Source of the DNA: an uncultured Clostridia bacterium
Lineage (GTDB): Bacteria; Bacillota; Clostridia; TANB77; CAG-508
DNA: 7,657 nt
Assembly (NCBI GenBank): GCA_934162615.1
Contig: CAKPJK010000047.1
Location: 1-7,657, forward strand
Direction: 5' to 3'
The translations under genes were made by a program, and so were the position numbers. The notes beneath the pieces are model-generated. The model worked only from the letters and a program-made list of their open reading frames with translations, did no database searches and was not told the DNA's origin. This document shows, in pieces, positions 5,647-7,657 of the stretch (positions are counted from its first letter, which is position 1; the number at the start of each line of letters is the position of its first letter).

Positions 5647-6579
5647 TTTTAAAATTTCCTCTACTTTTCTTATTATATTATCCACATTTAATCCATATTT
5701 TGCTTTAACATCTACAGCCTTTCCTGACTCTGTAAATACATCTTCAACTCCTATGTACTTAATTGGTGCATGTATATTTTTTTGAGCAATTATTTCAGCA
5801 ATTGCTCCACCAAGTCCACCAATAACTGAGTGGTTTTCTAAAGTAACTATGCCTTTAACCTTTGATGCCAAATTATTTATTAAATCTACATCTATTGGCT
5901 TTACCGAAAATATATTTATAAGCTTTCCATTATATCCTTTTTCTTTTAAAATTTCAAAAGATTTATATGCTAATCCTGCTGTTGTTCCTTCATATATTAA
6001 TGCAAAATCATCTCCATTATCTTCTACGACAATAGATTTGCCTATTTCTGCATTTTGCTCTAAGTCTATGTCTGGTACAACATCTCTTGTTGCCCTAATA
6101 TATACTGGACCATCATATTCTATCGCAATTTTTATTGATTGTTTTAATTCTTTAACATTTGAAGGAACTAAAATCTTAACATTTGGAATCATTCTCATAA
6201 GTGCTATATCTTCATTTGCATGATGTGAAGCCCCATCAGGTCCATTATCCATTCCAACATATGTGCCTATTAATTTTACATTTGAATTTGCATATGCTGA
6301 TTGACGTACTTGTGTCCATGCAGTTCCAGTTACAAATGTTGCAAAATTCACATAGAATGGTATTTGTCCTTCAGAAGCAAGTCCTTCTGCAATTGATACT
6401 GCACTTGCTTCTGCTATACCCGCTTCTATAAATCTCTTTGGGAACTTTTCTTTAAAAATTAATGTTTTAGTTGATTTTGCTAAGTCACTATCAAGAACAT
6501 AAATCCTACTATCATTTTCAGCAAACTCACACAAAAATTCACCTATTTTATCTCTTAAACACACTTCTTTATAATCCAT
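5644..6579 (-). CDS. tkt: Transketolase, C-terminal subunit
   Basis: The second half of a split transketolase, 311 residues, carrying the pyrimidine-binding (Pyr) domain and the C-terminal transketolase domain. With the N-subunit it moves two-carbon ketol units between sugar phosphates in the non-oxidative pentose phosphate pathway. Visible features: GIAEA with the catalytic Glu57 that activates thiamine diphosphate, the YVNFATFVTGTAWTQVRQS block, GMDNGPDGASHHANEDIALMR with active-site histidines 119-120, then PNVKILVPS. The C-terminal domain (about 190-311) includes GKLINIFSVKPID and ENHSVIGGLGGAIAE. The ATG is 2 bases after the N-subunit stop. Its GAGGAGGAG ribosome-binding site is made of the Glu-Glu-Glu codons that end the upstream gene, so translation is probably coupled. 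It is the last gene of the operon, next to the terminator. Confidence 0.94.
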   Translation of the reverse strand: MDYKEVCLRDKIGEFLCEFAENDSRIYVLDSDLAKSTKTLIFKEKFPKRFIEAGIAEASAVSIAEGLASEGQIPFYVNFATFVTGTAWTQVRQSAYANSNVKLIGTYVGMDNGPDGASHHANEDIALMRMIPNVKILVPSNVKELKQSIKIAIEYDGPVYIRATRDVVPDIDLEQNAEIGKSIVVEDNGDDFALIYEGTTAGLAYKSFEILKEKGYNGKLINIFSVKPIDVDLINNLASKVKGIVTLENHSVIGGLGGAIAEIIAQKNIHAPIKYIGVEDVFTESGKAVDVKAKYGLNVDNIIRKVEEILK

Positions 6580-6581
6580 TT

Positions 6582-7394
6582 CTACTCCTCCTCTGTTCTT
6601 TCTAAGTCTTTCATTGCTATTTCATATTCTTCATCAGAGATTGCACCACTATGCCATTTGGGATTATTTTCCATAAATGATACCCCTTTTCCTTTTACAG
6701 TATTTGAAATTATTGCAACTGGTTTATCTTTTATAATAAATGCCTCATTTAAAGCATTTACTACTTGTTCCATATCGTTTCCATCAATTTCTATTACATA
6801 GAAATTAAATGCTTTAATTTTATCTGACAATGGTTCTAAATTCATTGATTCATTTACATTATCAAATGAAGATAATTTATTGTAATCTATCACAACGATT
6901 AAATTGTCTAATTTGTAATGGGCTGCTTGCAATAAAGATTCCCATATTTGACCCTCTTGTATTTCTCCGTCTCCAAGTATAGCATATACATGATGATTAT
7001 CATTATTATTTTTTTTGGCTATAGCCATTCCAACTGCAATTGAAAGTCCTTGTCCTAGCAAACCTGTTGTCGCATCAACTTCAGGTATTGTTCCTGTATA
7101 TGGATGACCTTGCAATCTTGAATTGACTTTTCTAAATGTACTTAATTCATCTTCAGGAATTATTCCTTTTGAGCATAATTCAGCATATTGTGCTGGTACA
7201 GTATGCCCTTTTGATAAAACTACTTTACTGCGATTTTCTGAATTAAAATCTACATCCATTTCATATATAGCTGTTAACATATCTATAACAGATAATGATC
7301 CTCCCGGATGCCCTGCTTTCGCATCATGTATCATTCTAACTATCCTTTTCCTATTTTCATTTGCTAATCTCTTTAGATTTTCTATATCTATCAT
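6582..7394 (-). CDS. tkt: Transketolase, N-terminal (thiamine diphosphate-binding) subunit
   Basis: The first half of a split transketolase, 270 residues, equal to the PP domain of the one-chain enzyme. Visible motifs: AGHPGGSLS with His29, SKGH with His64, LQGHP with His97, GLLGQGLSIAVGMA, and the thiamine diphosphate/metal motif GDGEIQEGQIWE at 141-152 ending in Asn172. An ATG 33 bases further upstream (7427) is in frame but overlaps the preceding gene and has no good ribosome-binding site. The ATG at 7394 has AAAGGAG 8 bases away and gives the normal family start, so it is chosen. It lies 22 bases after the phosphoribosyltransferase gene and 2 bases before the C-subunit gene. Split transketolases of this kind are common in Clostridia and archaea, so this is not a frameshifted gene. 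Confidence 0.94.
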   Translation of the reverse strand: MIDIENLKRLANENRKRIVRMIHDAKAGHPGGSLSVIDMLTAIYEMDVDFNSENRSKVVLSKGHTVPAQYAELCSKGIIPEDELSTFRKVNSRLQGHPYTGTIPEVDATTGLLGQGLSIAVGMAIAKKNNNDNHHVYAILGDGEIQEGQIWESLLQAAHYKLDNLIVVIDYNKLSSFDNVNESMNLEPLSDKIKAFNFYVIEIDGNDMEQVVNALNEAFIIKDKPVAIISNTVKGKGVSFMENNPKWHSGAISDEEYEIAMKDLERTEEE

Positions 7395-7402
7395 AATTTT
7401 AT

Positions 7403-7409
7403 CTCCTTT
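7403..7409 (-). promoter_or_regulatory. Shine-Dalgarno site deciding the transketolase N-subunit start
   Basis: AAAGGAG on the minus strand, 8 bases before ATG 7394-7392. It lies downstream of the alternative ATG at 7427, which argues against that longer start. Confidence 0.7.
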
Positions 7410-7416
7410 ATAATTT

Positions 7417-7657
7417 TTATTCTTCATTAATATCTATTAAAGAAAATATATTTTTATCATTATTTAATTCTACTATATTCATTATTACCCCTTCACCTGC
7501 AACTATTCCTCCAAGTTCCTCTATTGTCTCTTTTATAGCTTTCATTGTATTTCCTGTTGCATATATATCGTCTACAATATAAATTCTCTTTCCTTGATAT
7601 TCTTCATTTACCAATTTAGGTAATTCTAATTGATCTTTTCCATATTCTTTTTCATAT
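7417..7657 (-). CDS. apt: Adenine phosphoribosyltransferase-like protein, C-terminal part (cut by window edge)
   Basis: The last 79 codons of a purine-type phosphoribosyltransferase; the frame stays open to the window edge, so the true start lies outside. Apt makes AMP from adenine and PRPP in the cytoplasm. The sequence YEKEYGKDQLEL matches the EYG-x-D-x-L-x-[IL] stretch of Apt. IYIVDDIYATGNT is the PRPP-binding loop with its two acidic residues, and a helix then leads to ELGGIVAGEGVI. The C-terminal tail (MNIVEL-NNDKNIFSLIDI) is shorter than in Bacillus Apt and lacks the usual GR-x-x-L element, so the exact substrate is less sure than the family. A TTG at 7614 could be mistaken for a start, but homology continues upstream of it. 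It leads the split transketolase genes in an apparent operon. Confidence 0.8.
   Translation of the reverse strand, partial: YEKEYGKDQLELPKLVNEEYQGKRIYIVDDIYATGNTMKAIKETIEELGGIVAGEGVIMNIVELNNDKNIFSLIDINEE

Noticed and set aside
6577..6584. Frameshift or pseudogene of a single transketolase
   Set aside because: Both halves are full length with all key motifs, each has a good ribosome-binding site and start, and split transketolases are well known.
1..7657. Mobile element, prophage, CRISPR, tRNA or rRNA
   Set aside because: No transposase, integrase, phage gene, spaced repeats or structured RNA was recognised; the window reads as ordinary chromosomal core genes.

Overview
The window is very AT-rich and uses TGG for tryptophan with the standard genetic code. 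It carries peptidoglycan-synthesis and FtsA/FtsQ division genes together with the Gram-positive-specific Sbp and DUF881 genes, so it comes from a Bacillota genome. I infer a low-GC Clostridia-type anaerobe, possibly an uncultured gut lineage; that placement is not proven by the sequence. No mobile element, CRISPR array, rRNA or tRNA was recognised.

Left part (1-4582, all on the minus strand; transcription runs from high to low coordinates): a division and cell-wall (dcw-type) cluster in the order murA, ftsQ/divIB, DUF881 gene, second DUF881 gene, sbp, ftsA. The ftsA gene is cut by the window edge. murA has its own promoter and ends in a strong hairpin terminator. ftsQ follows with a probable new promoter, then the two DUF881 genes and sbp lie close behind. 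A 152-base gap separates sbp from ftsA. It holds a good sigma-A type promoter, a perfect palindrome across its -35 box, and just upstream a six-copy array of an 11-bp motif. One pair of copies matches the WalR (YycF) direct-repeat box exactly. This is the most interesting part of the window.

Middle (4583-5562): a divergent intergenic region with back-to-back promoters for murA and for a plus-strand gene encoding a multi-pass membrane protein of the PF06541 (CmpB, 'putative ABC-transporter type IV') family.

Right part (5563-7657): a convergent intergenic region holds a bidirectional hairpin terminator in which one arm and its flank are tandemly duplicated (26 bp x 2). Then a minus-strand operon transcribed from the right: an adenine-phosphoribosyltransferase-like gene (cut by the window edge), then a transketolase split into N-terminal (thiamine diphosphate-binding) and C-terminal subunits. 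This set fits supply of pentose phosphate to PRPP and purine salvage.

No gene-free stretch reaches 300 bases; the longest are 278-429, 3194-3331 and 4583-4740, all described below.
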